From positions 1-64,000 of the forward strand of contig CAKQUV010000006.1 of the NCBI GenBank assembly GCA_934277615.1: 64,000 nt of DNA. Reading direction: 5' to 3'. This document shows, one piece after another, positions 15,312 through 23,907 of the stretch. The DNA is from an uncultured Clostridia bacterium (GTDB lineage Bacteria > Bacillota > Clostridia > Christensenellales > CAG-917). Within the stretch, counting starts at the first letter, position 1. Every line of letters starts with the position of its first letter. The notes beneath the pieces are model-generated. The model was given only the letters and a program-made list of their open reading frames with translations, had not been told where the DNA came from and ran no database searches. Position numbers and translations under genes: made by a program.

Positions 15312-16496
15312 ATGAGAAAAGCATTTATTTGTCCCACAAAGTATGTACAAGGCGAAAACGAATTGTTGAACCTCGGTTATTTTGTCAAAACCTTCGGTAA
15401 GAAAGCACTCCTTATCGCAGACCCGTTTGCGCTCAATCTCGTCAAAGAGAAACTCGAGGCAACGCAAGCAAAATACGGTGTTGAATTCGTCTCTTGCGAC
15501 ATCTTCAAGGGCGAATGCTCCCGTACAGTCGTAAAAGCACTTCAAGAGTTCGCAAAAGCAAACAAATGCGCTTGCACGATCGGTCTCGGCGGCGGCAAGG
15601 CAATCGACACATCCAAATGCGTCGCAGCAGGCAATCCGCTCATCATCTGCCCGACAATCGCGGCAACGGACGCACCGACCTCTCACTCCGCAGTTCTTTA
15701 CACTGACGATCACGAGTTTGACGATTACGCATACTTCCGTCAAAGCCCGTCCGTCGTACTTATCGACCTCAACGTCATCGCAAACGCACCTTCTCGCTTC
15801 CTCGTAAGCGGCATGGGCGACGCACTTTCCACATACTTCGAAGCAAGAGCCAACGTCAACAGCGTATCCAACGTCAACGCAGGTCTTCCCTGCGGCGCAG
15901 ATCGCAAGAAAGGCACGTTGCTCGGCTACGGCACGTACACCGCAGCGGCACTTGCAGAGCTTTGCTATCGCAACCTTATCAGCGACGGCGCAAAAGCAAA
16001 AGTCGCATGCGACTGCAACGTTGTAACTCCTGCATTTGAAAAGATTGTCGAAACCAACATTCTTCTCTCCGGTCTCGGCTTCGAATCCGGCGGTCTTGCA
16101 GCGGCACACGCAATTCACGACGGTCTTACCGCAGTTCACGACATTCACGCATGCTGCATGCACGGCGAAGTCGTAGCTTTCGGTACTATCTGCCAACTCG
16201 TTCTCGAGAACAGCCCCGAAGAAGAGCTTTACGAAGTCCTCAACTTCTGCGACGAAGTCGGTCTCCCCGTCTGCTTGCATGACCTTATGACCAATCCGCG
16301 CACGGGCGAAGTCATCAGAGAAGAACTCACTGAGGAAGAATACAAGATTGTCGCAGCAAAGACCTGCATCCCCGACGAGAGCATCCACAACATGCCCTTC
16401 CCCGTAACCGAAGATATGGTTATCGCCGCAATCAAAGCAGCGGACAAACTCGGTCATGATTTCAGATACGGTTGCGACTGCGAATGCTGCCACTAA
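15312..16496 (+). CDS. gldA: Glycerol dehydrogenase
   Basis: NAD-dependent, metal-containing enzyme oxidising glycerol to dihydroxyacetone; 394 residues, slightly longer than the usual 365-380. It shows the nucleotide-binding GLGGGKAIDTSKCVA, the ATDAPTSHSAV block and the metal ligands of the family: Asp in GMGDALSTYFEA (about 170), His in AAAHAIHDGL (about 268) and His in CCMHGEVVAFG (about 283). The C-terminus ends in a cysteine-rich CDCECCH, which is uncommon. The dhaKL gene downstream phosphorylates the product, so the pair feeds glycerol into glycolysis; with HydABC the extra NADH could leave as H2. Confidence 0.94.
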   Translation: MRKAFICPTKYVQGENELLNLGYFVKTFGKKALLIADPFALNLVKEKLEATQAKYGVEFVSCDIFKGECSRTVVKALQEFAKANKCACTIGLGGGKAIDTSKCVAAGNPLIICPTIAATDAPTSHSAVLYTDDHEFDDYAYFRQSPSVVLIDLNVIANAPSRFLVSGMGDALSTYFEARANVNSVSNVNAGLPCGADRKKGTLLGYGTYTAAALAELCYRNLISDGAKAKVACDCNVVTPAFEKIVETNILLSGLGFESGGLAAAHAIHDGLTAVHDIHACCMHGEVVAFGTICQLVLENSPEEELYEVLNFCDEVGLPVCLHDLMTNPRTGEVIREELTEEEYKIVAAKTCIPDESIHNMPFPVTEDMVIAAIKAADKLGHDFRYGCDCECCH

Positions 16497-16506
16497 TATA
16501 AAGCGC

Positions 16507-16534
16507 ACACTCCCTTGCCCACGCAAGGGAGTGT
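16507..16534 (+). terminator. Hairpin between gldA and dhaKL
   Basis: ACACTCCCTTG/CAAGGGAGTGT, a perfect 11-bp stem with a 6-base loop, 10 bases after the gldA stop. Only a weak T run follows, so it may be a leaky terminator or an mRNA-stability hairpin that sets the gldA:dhaKL ratio. Confidence 0.65.
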
Positions 16535-16601
16535 CTTATAAAAAATCCGCGTAATATAAGGATATAAAGATATTATATAAGCGGTTTTAAGGAGAAATAT
16601 T

Positions 16602-18431
16602 ATGAAGAAAATAATGAATACGCCCGAAACTTTCGTTTACGATATGTGTCACGGATTGGCAGCCGCTCATCCGGAACTCGAATTCGTCGAAAAGTATAAG
16701 GTTGTCAAAAAGAAAGATATCAACGACGCAAAAGTCAGTTTGATTTCTGGCGGCGGCAGCGGACACGAGCCTGCACACGCAGGATTTGTTGGCAAAGGCA
16801 TGCTCGACGCAGCGGTATGCGGCGACGTTTTCGCGTCCCCCTCTCAAGTGCAAGTCTACAACGCAATCAAGAAATGCGCCACGGACAAAGGCGTTCTTCT
16901 CATCATCAAGAACTACTCGGGCGACTGCATGAACTTCAACAACGCAATGGCAGACGCACAAGACGACGGCATCAAGGTTGACGCAGTTTACGTCAACGAC
17001 GATATCGCGGTCAAAGACTCTCTCTACACTGTAGGTCGCAGAGGCGTTGCAGGCACTGTTCTCGTGCATAAATGCGCTGGCGCGGCGGCGGAACAAGGCA
17101 AAGAACTCGAAGAAGTCAAAGCGGTTGCAAACAAGGTCATCGAGAACGTTCGTTCATTCGGTTTCGCATTCACAAGCTGCACTGTTCCGGCTGCAGGTCA
17201 TCCCACTTTCGAAATCGGCGACGACGAAATGGAATTCGGCGTAGGCATCCATGGCGAACCCGGTCGTTTCCGTGAAAAAATCGACTACTCCACAGGCACG
17301 TTCTGCGACGATTTGTCCAGACGTATCCTCACAGACCTCGAAGAAGATCTCGCTCTCAAAAAAGGTGAGGACGTTGTTCTTCTCATCAACGGTTTCGGCG
17401 GCACTCCGCTCCAAGAACTCTACATCCTCAACAACTCTGTAACGAAGGCGTTGAAGGCAGACGGCATCAACATCCATCGCACAATTGTCGGCAACTTCAT
17501 GACCTCAATCGACATGGCAGGCGCGTCAATCTCCGTCCTCCGTGTAGACAGCGAGCTTAAAGCCCTCATCGACTACCCCGTATCTACGCCGGCACTCACT
17601 TGGGGCGCAACTATGAGCGAACAAGCAGAGGCAGCTCTCGAAGCAGTGCAAGCAATCGGCAGAGCACTCGGATACGCACCCGTGGAAACCGCACACAAAG
17701 CGGCAACGAAGAAGGTTGCGGCAGCGGATGAAGCAGAAGAAAACGCAGTCTATGAAGTAGAAGGCGCTCCCGTCGTAGGCGAAACGATCAACACGGCGGC
17801 ATTCGTTCAAATCGTCGACAAAATGGCAGACGTCATCATCGAAAACGAAGTTCCCTTCTGCGAAGCGGACAAAATGGGCGACGGCGACTTCGGTATGTCA
17901 ATCGCAAAAGGCTTCAAACAACTCAAAGCAGACTGGGCAACGAGAAAGAAAGGCGACATCGGTCAATTCCTCGTCAGCTGCAGCGAAATAATCAAAGAGT
18001 ATTGCGGCGGCGCAAGCGGTCCTATTTGGGGTTCTGCATTCAAGTACGCAGGCAAAGCGATGCTCGGCAAGAAAGAAGTCAATCTCCAAGACGTAGCTCT
18101 CCTCTTCACCGAGGCAAATCGCGGCGTTTATGAAACAGGCAAAAAGTCCTTCGGTAAGGGCGCTGAAATCGGCGACAAGACTTTGGTCGACGCACTCAAG
18201 CCCTGCGCAATGGCATTGACCAAAGCGGCAGAAGAAGGCAAAACTTTGCAAGAAGGTCTTGACCTCGGCGCAAAAGCTGCACACGAAGGCGCAGAAGCGA
18301 CAAAGACTCACGTCGCAACCCTCGGAAGAGCAGGCACGGTCGGCGAGCGTTCAATCGGTTATCCCGACGCAGGCGCACACGGTCTTGACGTAATCTTCAA
18401 CGCACTTGCCGCATACATTGCAAAAATGTAA
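16602..18431 (+). CDS. dhaKL: Dihydroxyacetone kinase, DhaK-DhaL fusion
   Basis: ATP-dependent kinase converting dihydroxyacetone to its phosphate. Its 609 residues fuse the substrate-binding DhaK domain (1-335) to the nucleotide-binding DhaL domain (about 400-609). DhaK has SGGGSGHEPAHAGFVG and the active-site His in GIHGEPG (about 217), which binds substrate covalently. DhaL has the Mg-ATP motif KMGDGDFGMSIAKG and GGASGPIWGSAF. The fused form is the ATP-using type, not the PTS type, and no dhaM gene is nearby. It follows gldA by about 100 bases and ends in a strong terminator. The linker (about 340-390) is Ala/Glu-rich. Confidence 0.95.
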   Translation: MKKIMNTPETFVYDMCHGLAAAHPELEFVEKYKVVKKKDINDAKVSLISGGGSGHEPAHAGFVGKGMLDAAVCGDVFASPSQVQVYNAIKKCATDKGVLLIIKNYSGDCMNFNNAMADAQDDGIKVDAVYVNDDIAVKDSLYTVGRRGVAGTVLVHKCAGAAAEQGKELEEVKAVANKVIENVRSFGFAFTSCTVPAAGHPTFEIGDDEMEFGVGIHGEPGRFREKIDYSTGTFCDDLSRRILTDLEEDLALKKGEDVVLLINGFGGTPLQELYILNNSVTKALKADGINIHRTIVGNFMTSIDMAGASISVLRVDSELKALIDYPVSTPALTWGATMSEQAEAALEAVQAIGRALGYAPVETAHKAATKKVAAADEAEENAVYEVEGAPVVGETINTAAFVQIVDKMADVIIENEVPFCEADKMGDGDFGMSIAKGFKQLKADWATRKKGDIGQFLVSCSEIIKEYCGGASGPIWGSAFKYAGKAMLGKKEVNLQDVALLFTEANRGVYETGKKSFGKGAEIGDKTLVDALKPCAMALTKAAEEGKTLQEGLDLGAKAAHEGAEATKTHVATLGRAGTVGERSIGYPDAGAHGLDVIFNALAAYIAKM

Positions 18432-18447
18432 TCGCTTATAAAGGCAC

Positions 18448-18477
18448 AAAAAAGGCACTCGGTCGAGTGCCTTTTTT
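18448..18477. terminator. Bidirectional terminator
   Basis: AAAAAAGGCACTCG/CGAGTGCCTTTTTT, a 14-bp stem with a two-base loop and A and T runs on both sides. It serves dhaKL and possibly the convergent aminotransferase. Confidence 0.92.
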
Positions 18478-18594
18478 AATGCCGTTTTTTGTTGAGATTT
18501 ATACTGTTTTATGTCCGATTATATATAATTTTCAACGTGTTTTTTGCGTCTTTATACATGCTGTAATTCGCATTGTTTTTGCACAATCGGCATT

Positions 18595-19863
18595 TTATCT
18601 GTTCATATAGTACTCGATAAGTGCGATTTTGACGCTTTGTATAAGCACGTCTATTGCAAAGTCCATCTCTTCGAGAGTGGGTACGCTCGGCGCAATGCGG
18701 ATATTGCTGTCGTTGTCGTCAATGCGATACGGGAAAGTCGAACCTGCCGCCGTAAACTTCACTCCTGCGTCCGCCGCAAGTCCGACAATATGTCTTGCGC
18801 AATGCGGCACGTCGAGGGAAATGAAATATCCTCCGCGAGGTCTTGACCACTTCACCTCATCGCTTTTGCCGAATGCCTCTTCCATCTTTGCCTGGAACAA
18901 ATCGAATTTGGGGCGCAGTATCGCAGCGTGTTTTTGCATAATCTTCTTCACGTTTTCCACGTCTTTCATAAACTCCACGTGCATAACCTGATTTACTCTG
19001 TTGGGATTGATTTTCTTAAAGAACAAACGTTTGAGCAAATCCGCAACGTTGTTTTGAGATGCCGCAATCGCCGCAACGCCGCTGCCTGCAAAAGTGATTT
19101 TTGCCGTTGACATGAACTCGTAAATCATATCCGAATTGCCCGCTTTCCTTGCGACGTCAAATATGTTTTTGAGCTTATCATCCGTTTCGTAAAGCCCGTG
19201 AATGCAATATGCGTTGTCCCAAAACACGCGAAAATCTTTTGCCGCAGGTTTGAGATTTGCCATTCTTTCAACCACCTTGTCCGAATACGTAATGCCCGTC
19301 GGATTGGAGTATTTGGGAACGCACCAGATGCCTTTTACGCTTGCGTCGTCTCTGACAAGCGCTTCCACCATATCCATATCGGGTCCGTCGGAGAGCATCG
19401 GCACGGTTATCATGTCTATGCCGAAATTTTCGCAAATGGAAAAATGTCTGTCATAGCCGGGCGCAGGGCAAATAAACTTAACTTTGTCAAGTTTGTTCCA
19501 CGGCGTAGAGCCCATTATGCCGAATTGCAGCGCAAATTGAATGACGTTGTACATGATATCGAGCGACGAGCCGTCGCACACGATGACCTCATCCGCCTTT
19601 ACGCCGAGAATGTCCGCAAACAATTCCCTCGCTTGTTTAAGTCCTGCAGGCTCACCGTAATTGCGAGCGTCAATGCCGCTCATCTTATAATCGTACTCGC
19701 CGGCATGTTCCAGCATAGGCATGGCGATTTCAAGTTGTTCGGAGGACGGTTTTCCGCGCGTCATATCCACGCTCACACCGCGTTTTACAAGTTTTTTATA
19801 TGCCTTTTGTTCGGTTTTTAGTTGCTCGCAAAGTTGATCTTTGGCAATATCCTTGTAGTTCAT
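18595..19863 (-). CDS. Aminotransferase, class Ic aspartate aminotransferase type
   Basis: PLP-dependent fold type I aminotransferase, 422 residues. It resembles the group sometimes called Asp_aminotransf / type Ic (actinobacterial AspT relatives) more than classical AspC: MTRGKPSSEQLEIAMPML, NYGEPAGLKQARELFADILG, CPAPGYDRHF, WCVPKYSNPTGITYSD and the PLP-lysine region STAKITFAGSGVAA (Lys about 253). C-terminal SRPRGGYFISLDVP fits substrate-carboxylate binding. Likely reaction: aspartate plus 2-oxoglutarate to oxaloacetate plus glutamate. The start at 19863 is the only in-frame family-like start. Monocistronic, convergent with dhaKL. Confidence 0.88.
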   Translation of the reverse strand: MNYKDIAKDQLCEQLKTEQKAYKKLVKRGVSVDMTRGKPSSEQLEIAMPMLEHAGEYDYKMSGIDARNYGEPAGLKQARELFADILGVKADEVIVCDGSSLDIMYNVIQFALQFGIMGSTPWNKLDKVKFICPAPGYDRHFSICENFGIDMITVPMLSDGPDMDMVEALVRDDASVKGIWCVPKYSNPTGITYSDKVVERMANLKPAAKDFRVFWDNAYCIHGLYETDDKLKNIFDVARKAGNSDMIYEFMSTAKITFAGSGVAAIAASQNNVADLLKRLFFKKINPNRVNQVMHVEFMKDVENVKKIMQKHAAILRPKFDLFQAKMEEAFGKSDEVKWSRPRGGYFISLDVPHCARHIVGLAADAGVKFTAAGSTFPYRIDDNDSNIRIAPSVPTLEEMDFAIDVLIQSVKIALIEYYMNR

Positions 19864-20039
19864 AAGCCCTCCGTCTTAATGTATCCTATTCCGACTGCGG
19901 CACTTTTGCCAATCGGTGTGGTCTTTTGTGCGATTTGTATAATATAATTATACAATTGTTCGATTTTGACATCCACACTATACCACTCATATGACGTTTT
20001 CGCAACACATTTTTGAGTGGAAAAATGCGTTTTTTTTGC

Positions 20040-21353
20040 TTAATCCTCGCCGCTGTTGGAGCGTATGAGCAAGCGTATCGGCGTACCCGAGAAATCAAAG
20101 CTCTTGCGCAAGGAATTTTCGAGATATCTCTTGTAACTGAAATGCATAATAGCAGGGTCGTTGACCTTGACGACAAACGTCGGCGGCGCAACGGACACTT
20201 GCGTAACGTAGAATATTTTGAGTTTCTTTCCAAGGTAAGACGGCGGCTCGCTTATTCTTATGGCGTCGCCGATGACCTCGTTGAGAAGCCCTGTCGCTAT
20301 GCGCTTTCTCGAGTTTGCCACAACCTCTTTGCAAAGCGGCAGCAAATTGTCGAGGCGCTTTCCGCTGAGTGCTGAGATATACACGGATTTGAAATAATCC
20401 ATATACTTCAAATCTTCTTTGAGTTTCTTCTCGAATTCATAAATGGTATGAGTGTTCTTATCCACCAAATCCCACTTGTTCATAACGATTATAGACGGCT
20501 TGCCCTCTTCGTGCACGAATCCTGCGATTTTGACGTCCTGCTCGGCAAGCCCCTCGTTTGCGTCGCACACTATAAGCACAACGTCCGCCCTGCGCACTGC
20601 GAGGATGGAGCGCATAACCGAATATCTTTCCACGTCCTCGTTGACGACCTTTTTCTTGCGCATACCTGCGGTGTCGATGATGAGGTATTTGTCGTCGCCC
20701 ACGTTGAGTTCTGTATCGATTGCGTCGCGCGTTGTGCCAGCGATGTCGCTTACAATCGAGCGGTCGTATCCCAAAAGTTTGTTTGCGATAGAGCTCTTAC
20801 CTGCGTTGGGTTTGCCGACGATTGCGATTTTGATACGTTCGGGATCATCTTCCGGCACGCTCACGGGGATAACTTCCATAATCGCGTCAAGCAAATCGCC
20901 AAGCCCCTTGCCCTGCTCTGCGCTGACTGCGTGCGGCTCGCCGAATCCGAGCGCGTAAAAATCATATACGTTGCCCATATCGTTGTTGTCGATTTTGTTG
21001 ACGGCAAGAATTACGGGAAGTTTTGATTTTCTGAGGTACGAACACACAAGGTTATCATCCGTGGTAAGCCCGGTCTTTCCGTCCACCACGTACAAAATAG
21101 CGTCTGCCGTATCCACCGCAATTTCAACTTGCGTGCGAATATGGCTCCACATCTCGTCCGTGCTCTTCATTTCCAAGCCGCCCGTATCTATAAGCGTAAA
21201 CGCTCTTCCGCACCACTCGCAATCGGCATAAACTCTGTCGCGAGTAACGCCCGGAGTGTTCTCGACAATAGAAATTCTGCTGCCTGCAATGCGGTTAAAA
21301 AGCGTCGATTTTCCAACGTTAGGTCTGCCTACTACTGCTACTAATGGTTTCAT
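20040..21353 (-). CDS. der: Ribosome-assembly GTPase Der (EngA)
   Basis: Essential double GTPase for 50S subunit assembly, 437 residues, the usual length. G domain 1 begins with GRPNVGKSTLFN (8-19) and has DTGG and NKID; G domain 2 has GKPNAGKSSIANKL (about 183), DTAGMRKK and NKWD. A KH-like C-terminal domain follows (from about 350). It is the last gene of an apparent operon rnjA-glycosyltransferase-DUF512-der. The der-DUF512 pairing is common in Clostridia and Bacilli. No clear terminator follows. Confidence 0.97.
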   Translation of the reverse strand: MKPLVAVVGRPNVGKSTLFNRIAGSRISIVENTPGVTRDRVYADCEWCGRAFTLIDTGGLEMKSTDEMWSHIRTQVEIAVDTADAILYVVDGKTGLTTDDNLVCSYLRKSKLPVILAVNKIDNNDMGNVYDFYALGFGEPHAVSAEQGKGLGDLLDAIMEVIPVSVPEDDPERIKIAIVGKPNAGKSSIANKLLGYDRSIVSDIAGTTRDAIDTELNVGDDKYLIIDTAGMRKKKVVNEDVERYSVMRSILAVRRADVVLIVCDANEGLAEQDVKIAGFVHEEGKPSIIVMNKWDLVDKNTHTIYEFEKKLKEDLKYMDYFKSVYISALSGKRLDNLLPLCKEVVANSRKRIATGLLNEVIGDAIRISEPPSYLGKKLKIFYVTQVSVAPPTFVVKVNDPAIMHFSYKRYLENSLRKSFDFSGTPIRLLIRSNSGED

Positions 21354-21446
21354 TTGTTCACCGATTCTTATGTTTATTTATCGTTTTTACTTGCATAAAA
21401 TGCCGTTTTTGCCATTTTATGAGTGATTCAATTCTATCGTTTTTGC

Positions 21447-22724
21447 TTATTCAAAGAAATCTTTTATTTTGCTCACTATATCCGCGCCGCTGTGTGCGGT
21501 TACGATTATAGGCGCTTTGAGATTGTCGGAGAGTTCTTCCACTCTCACGTTGTCGAGGAACGTATCCGTAAATTCACGCAGCATATTGTCGGGTATAACG
21601 TATGCGTCGGGTACGGGATTGTCTTTGAGTTGTTTCATAATATCCCCTGCCGTAACAAGCCCTGCCACGGTTACGGAAGTGCCGAAAAAGTTGTTGATTA
21701 TCGCATGCACCTTGCACTCTATGCCAAGTTTTTCTTCAAGCCTTTTTGCGTACTTTTCAAGGTACGGCGCAAATGACACGCCTGTAATAAACTCAACTCT
21801 TTTGCCGAGTTTGCAATCCTCGACTTCGCTCATATTGTATTCAAAGTTATCGTCAAAGTCCGCAAGCAATCCTACGCCGTTTTCTATTTGGTCAAAAGCC
21901 CCGTAATACGTGCTTGACGGAGTTGGCAGTTTTGCCTTGACGTAATACTCGTCGCTGCACCAGCAGAATCCGCCGTATTCCTTGTGCAGTCTTTCAACAA
22001 GTTCGATTGTGTCTTTTGCGTTTTGCTCGTCCACGCTTTTGAGGTTGGGCAAATTATCTCTATGCCCCGTCATACCCACAGGCACGACTGCCACCGTTTC
22101 AACGCCCTCGACCTCGTGCAAGCCTCTTATACTGTCCTCGAGCACCTTTCCGTCGTTGACGTCAGGCACTACCACAAGTTGCGTGTGCATCTTTATGCCT
22201 GCCGCGCCAAGACGGCGCATCTGATCTCTGAGTTTGCGAGTGTTGGGATTTTTGAGTATAAATGTGCGGATATCGTCATCCCACGCATGCACGGAAATAT
22301 AAAGAGGGCTGAGTTTCAGACGAATCACTCTCTCAATGTCCGCCTCGCTGACGTTGGTCATGGTAACGTAGGAGCCGCACATAAAACTGTATCTGTAGTC
22401 GTCGTCTTTCACGTAAAGAGTGGAGCGCATCCCCTTGGGGAGCTGGTCCACAAAGCAGAAAATGCACTTGTTTTTGCACACGACTGGTTTCATATCTATG
22501 TCGAATTCAAGCCCGAGCGACTGTCCGTCTTTTTTGTGCACTTTGATTGTATGCGGTTTTCCGTCGCGCAAAATATCCACCGAGAATTTCCTCTCGTTGT
22601 CGTAGTACAGGTAATCCAGCTCGTCAATCATATCGTATCCGCCTATGCGCAACACTTCGTCGCCGACCTTAAATCCCTGTCTTTTTGCAAAATCCGAAAC
22701 CGTCTTAATCTTTATCTTTGGCAT
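21447..22724 (-). CDS. DUF512 protein, PDZ plus radical-SAM-like
   Basis: A 425-residue member of the DUF512 family. The N-terminal 70 residues form a PDZ-like domain (FKVGDEVLRIGGYDMIDELDYLYY). A radical-SAM-type cluster motif CKNKCIFCFVDQLP follows (about 82-95), then a TIM-barrel-like region and the DUF512 C-terminal domain (GVSFAPYLEKYAKRLEE, NNFFGTSVTVAGLVTAGDI). Biochemical function is unproven. It lies between the glycosyltransferase (9 bases) and der (93 bases), a linkage often conserved in this phylum and suggestive of a ribosome or cell-envelope role. Confidence 0.9.
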   Translation of the reverse strand: MPKIKIKTVSDFAKRQGFKVGDEVLRIGGYDMIDELDYLYYDNERKFSVDILRDGKPHTIKVHKKDGQSLGLEFDIDMKPVVCKNKCIFCFVDQLPKGMRSTLYVKDDDYRYSFMCGSYVTMTNVSEADIERVIRLKLSPLYISVHAWDDDIRTFILKNPNTRKLRDQMRRLGAAGIKMHTQLVVVPDVNDGKVLEDSIRGLHEVEGVETVAVVPVGMTGHRDNLPNLKSVDEQNAKDTIELVERLHKEYGGFCWCSDEYYVKAKLPTPSSTYYGAFDQIENGVGLLADFDDNFEYNMSEVEDCKLGKRVEFITGVSFAPYLEKYAKRLEEKLGIECKVHAIINNFFGTSVTVAGLVTAGDIMKQLKDNPVPDAYVIPDNMLREFTDTFLDNVRVEELSDNLKAPIIVTAHSGADIVSKIKDFFE

Positions 22725-22733
22725 ATTATCCCC

Positions 22734-23822
22734 TCACACCGCTATGTATGCGGAAAGGAAATTGGCTATATTGTCTAGGCTACTGTACTCCACCCACTTT
22801 TTACCCTCGTCGGATATCTTGATTCCCGTATCTGTCTGCAAAAGTTTGTAAAGCAGCGCAACCATATCCAGGTTGTCTTTGGCTTTGAGGCAAAGCCCGT
22901 GTCCCACAAGATAGGATATATCCGCTTGCTCATGCTCGTTTTTGGACAGCACGATTGACGGAATCCCGAGCTTAAAGCACTTATAAAGCGTCGCAACGTC
23001 GTATTGCGTAATGGCGACGTCGCACACCTGCATGCACTCGTCCGTCTGGTCGTCGTTTTGTATAAATACCACTTTCATACTCGGCACTTTCACAGCCATG
23101 GAAGAGAGCGTTTCAAGCGTCTTTACGTCGTGGCAATTGACAACGAGATTGGCGATTTCCCCTTGGTCGAGCAGCAGCGAGAACACGTCCAGAAGTTCCT
23201 TTTTGTCGTGCACGTTCACATATACGGTCTTTACCTTTGGAAGCCCCAATTCTCTCTTTTTGAGGGTGATCTGATCGGGATGCAAGCACTCGATATCATA
23301 GGGCAAGCCCATAACCATAATGTCCTTGGATTTTATGCCGTTTCGCACCAAATCGGACTTTACGTCTGCATTTTCGACTATATAAACGTTGGTTGCGTCA
23401 TCGTGCACTCTTTTTGACAAGGTGAAAGTCTGCATCATATAGATGATTTGAGTGCCAAATCTCGCTCTGCGTTTTGCCTCTATTGCGCAATGATGCGCAT
23501 ACGGCGTAACGCACAAAATATACTCGGGGTGGAAACGCTTGATAAGGTTGTTTATTCGGTTGACTCTTTTTGAAAGCGTCTTGAACTTGAACTTATCCTT
23601 AATCACGCCCTTGTCTTTTCTCTCGAGCAAATATTGATATTCCCCACCGCTGTCCATGATTTTATCCAACGCAGAAAGCTTGGTAGCCGAGCCGTATTTG
23701 TCGTCGCTCATAACCACCACGTTGTGCGTTCCGATTTTGCGGATAGCCTCTGCGAGTTTTTGCGAAACTCCTTGCGGCTCATCCCTCGACGTAAGTATGA
23801 GAATAATGCGTTTTCTATACAT
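22734..23822 (-). CDS. GT-B glycosyltransferase-like protein (MurG/diacylglycerol glucosyltransferase type)
   Basis: A 362-residue protein with the layout of GT28/MGDG-synthase-like enzymes. The N-terminal half starts IILILTSRDEPQGVSQKLAEAI and contains NNLIKRFHPEYILCVTPYAH; the C-terminal nucleotide-sugar half contains VVNCHDVKTLETL and YKCFKLGIPSIVLSKNEHEQADISYLVGHGL, the usual donor-binding and exchange region. A conserved Gly-rich acceptor loop is not obvious, so activity is unproven. Candidate role: adding sugar to a lipid or wall precursor. Co-directional with rnjA (85 bases upstream) and DUF512 (9 bases downstream). Confidence 0.65.
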   Translation of the reverse strand: MYRKRIILILTSRDEPQGVSQKLAEAIRKIGTHNVVVMSDDKYGSATKLSALDKIMDSGGEYQYLLERKDKGVIKDKFKFKTLSKRVNRINNLIKRFHPEYILCVTPYAHHCAIEAKRRARFGTQIIYMMQTFTLSKRVHDDATNVYIVENADVKSDLVRNGIKSKDIMVMGLPYDIECLHPDQITLKKRELGLPKVKTVYVNVHDKKELLDVFSLLLDQGEIANLVVNCHDVKTLETLSSMAVKVPSMKVVFIQNDDQTDECMQVCDVAITQYDVATLYKCFKLGIPSIVLSKNEHEQADISYLVGHGLCLKAKDNLDMVALLYKLLQTDTGIKISDEGKKWVEYSSLDNIANFLSAYIAV

Positions 23823-23907
23823 ATTTCACCCCTTCCTATCGTTTTTTAGCGACAGGAATAACAAACAAAATTTGTCTGTCTTGTATTCGGATTGCCCACT
23901 CTCGCAA

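Noticed and set aside
15279..16526. A 415-codon minus-strand frame over gldA
   Set aside because: Antisense shadow, Cys/Val-rich without motifs; gldA is certain.
19982..20019. CCACTCA/TGAGTGG hairpin after der
   Set aside because: Seven-bp stem with a 24-base loop and no T run on the der side; too weak to call a terminator.
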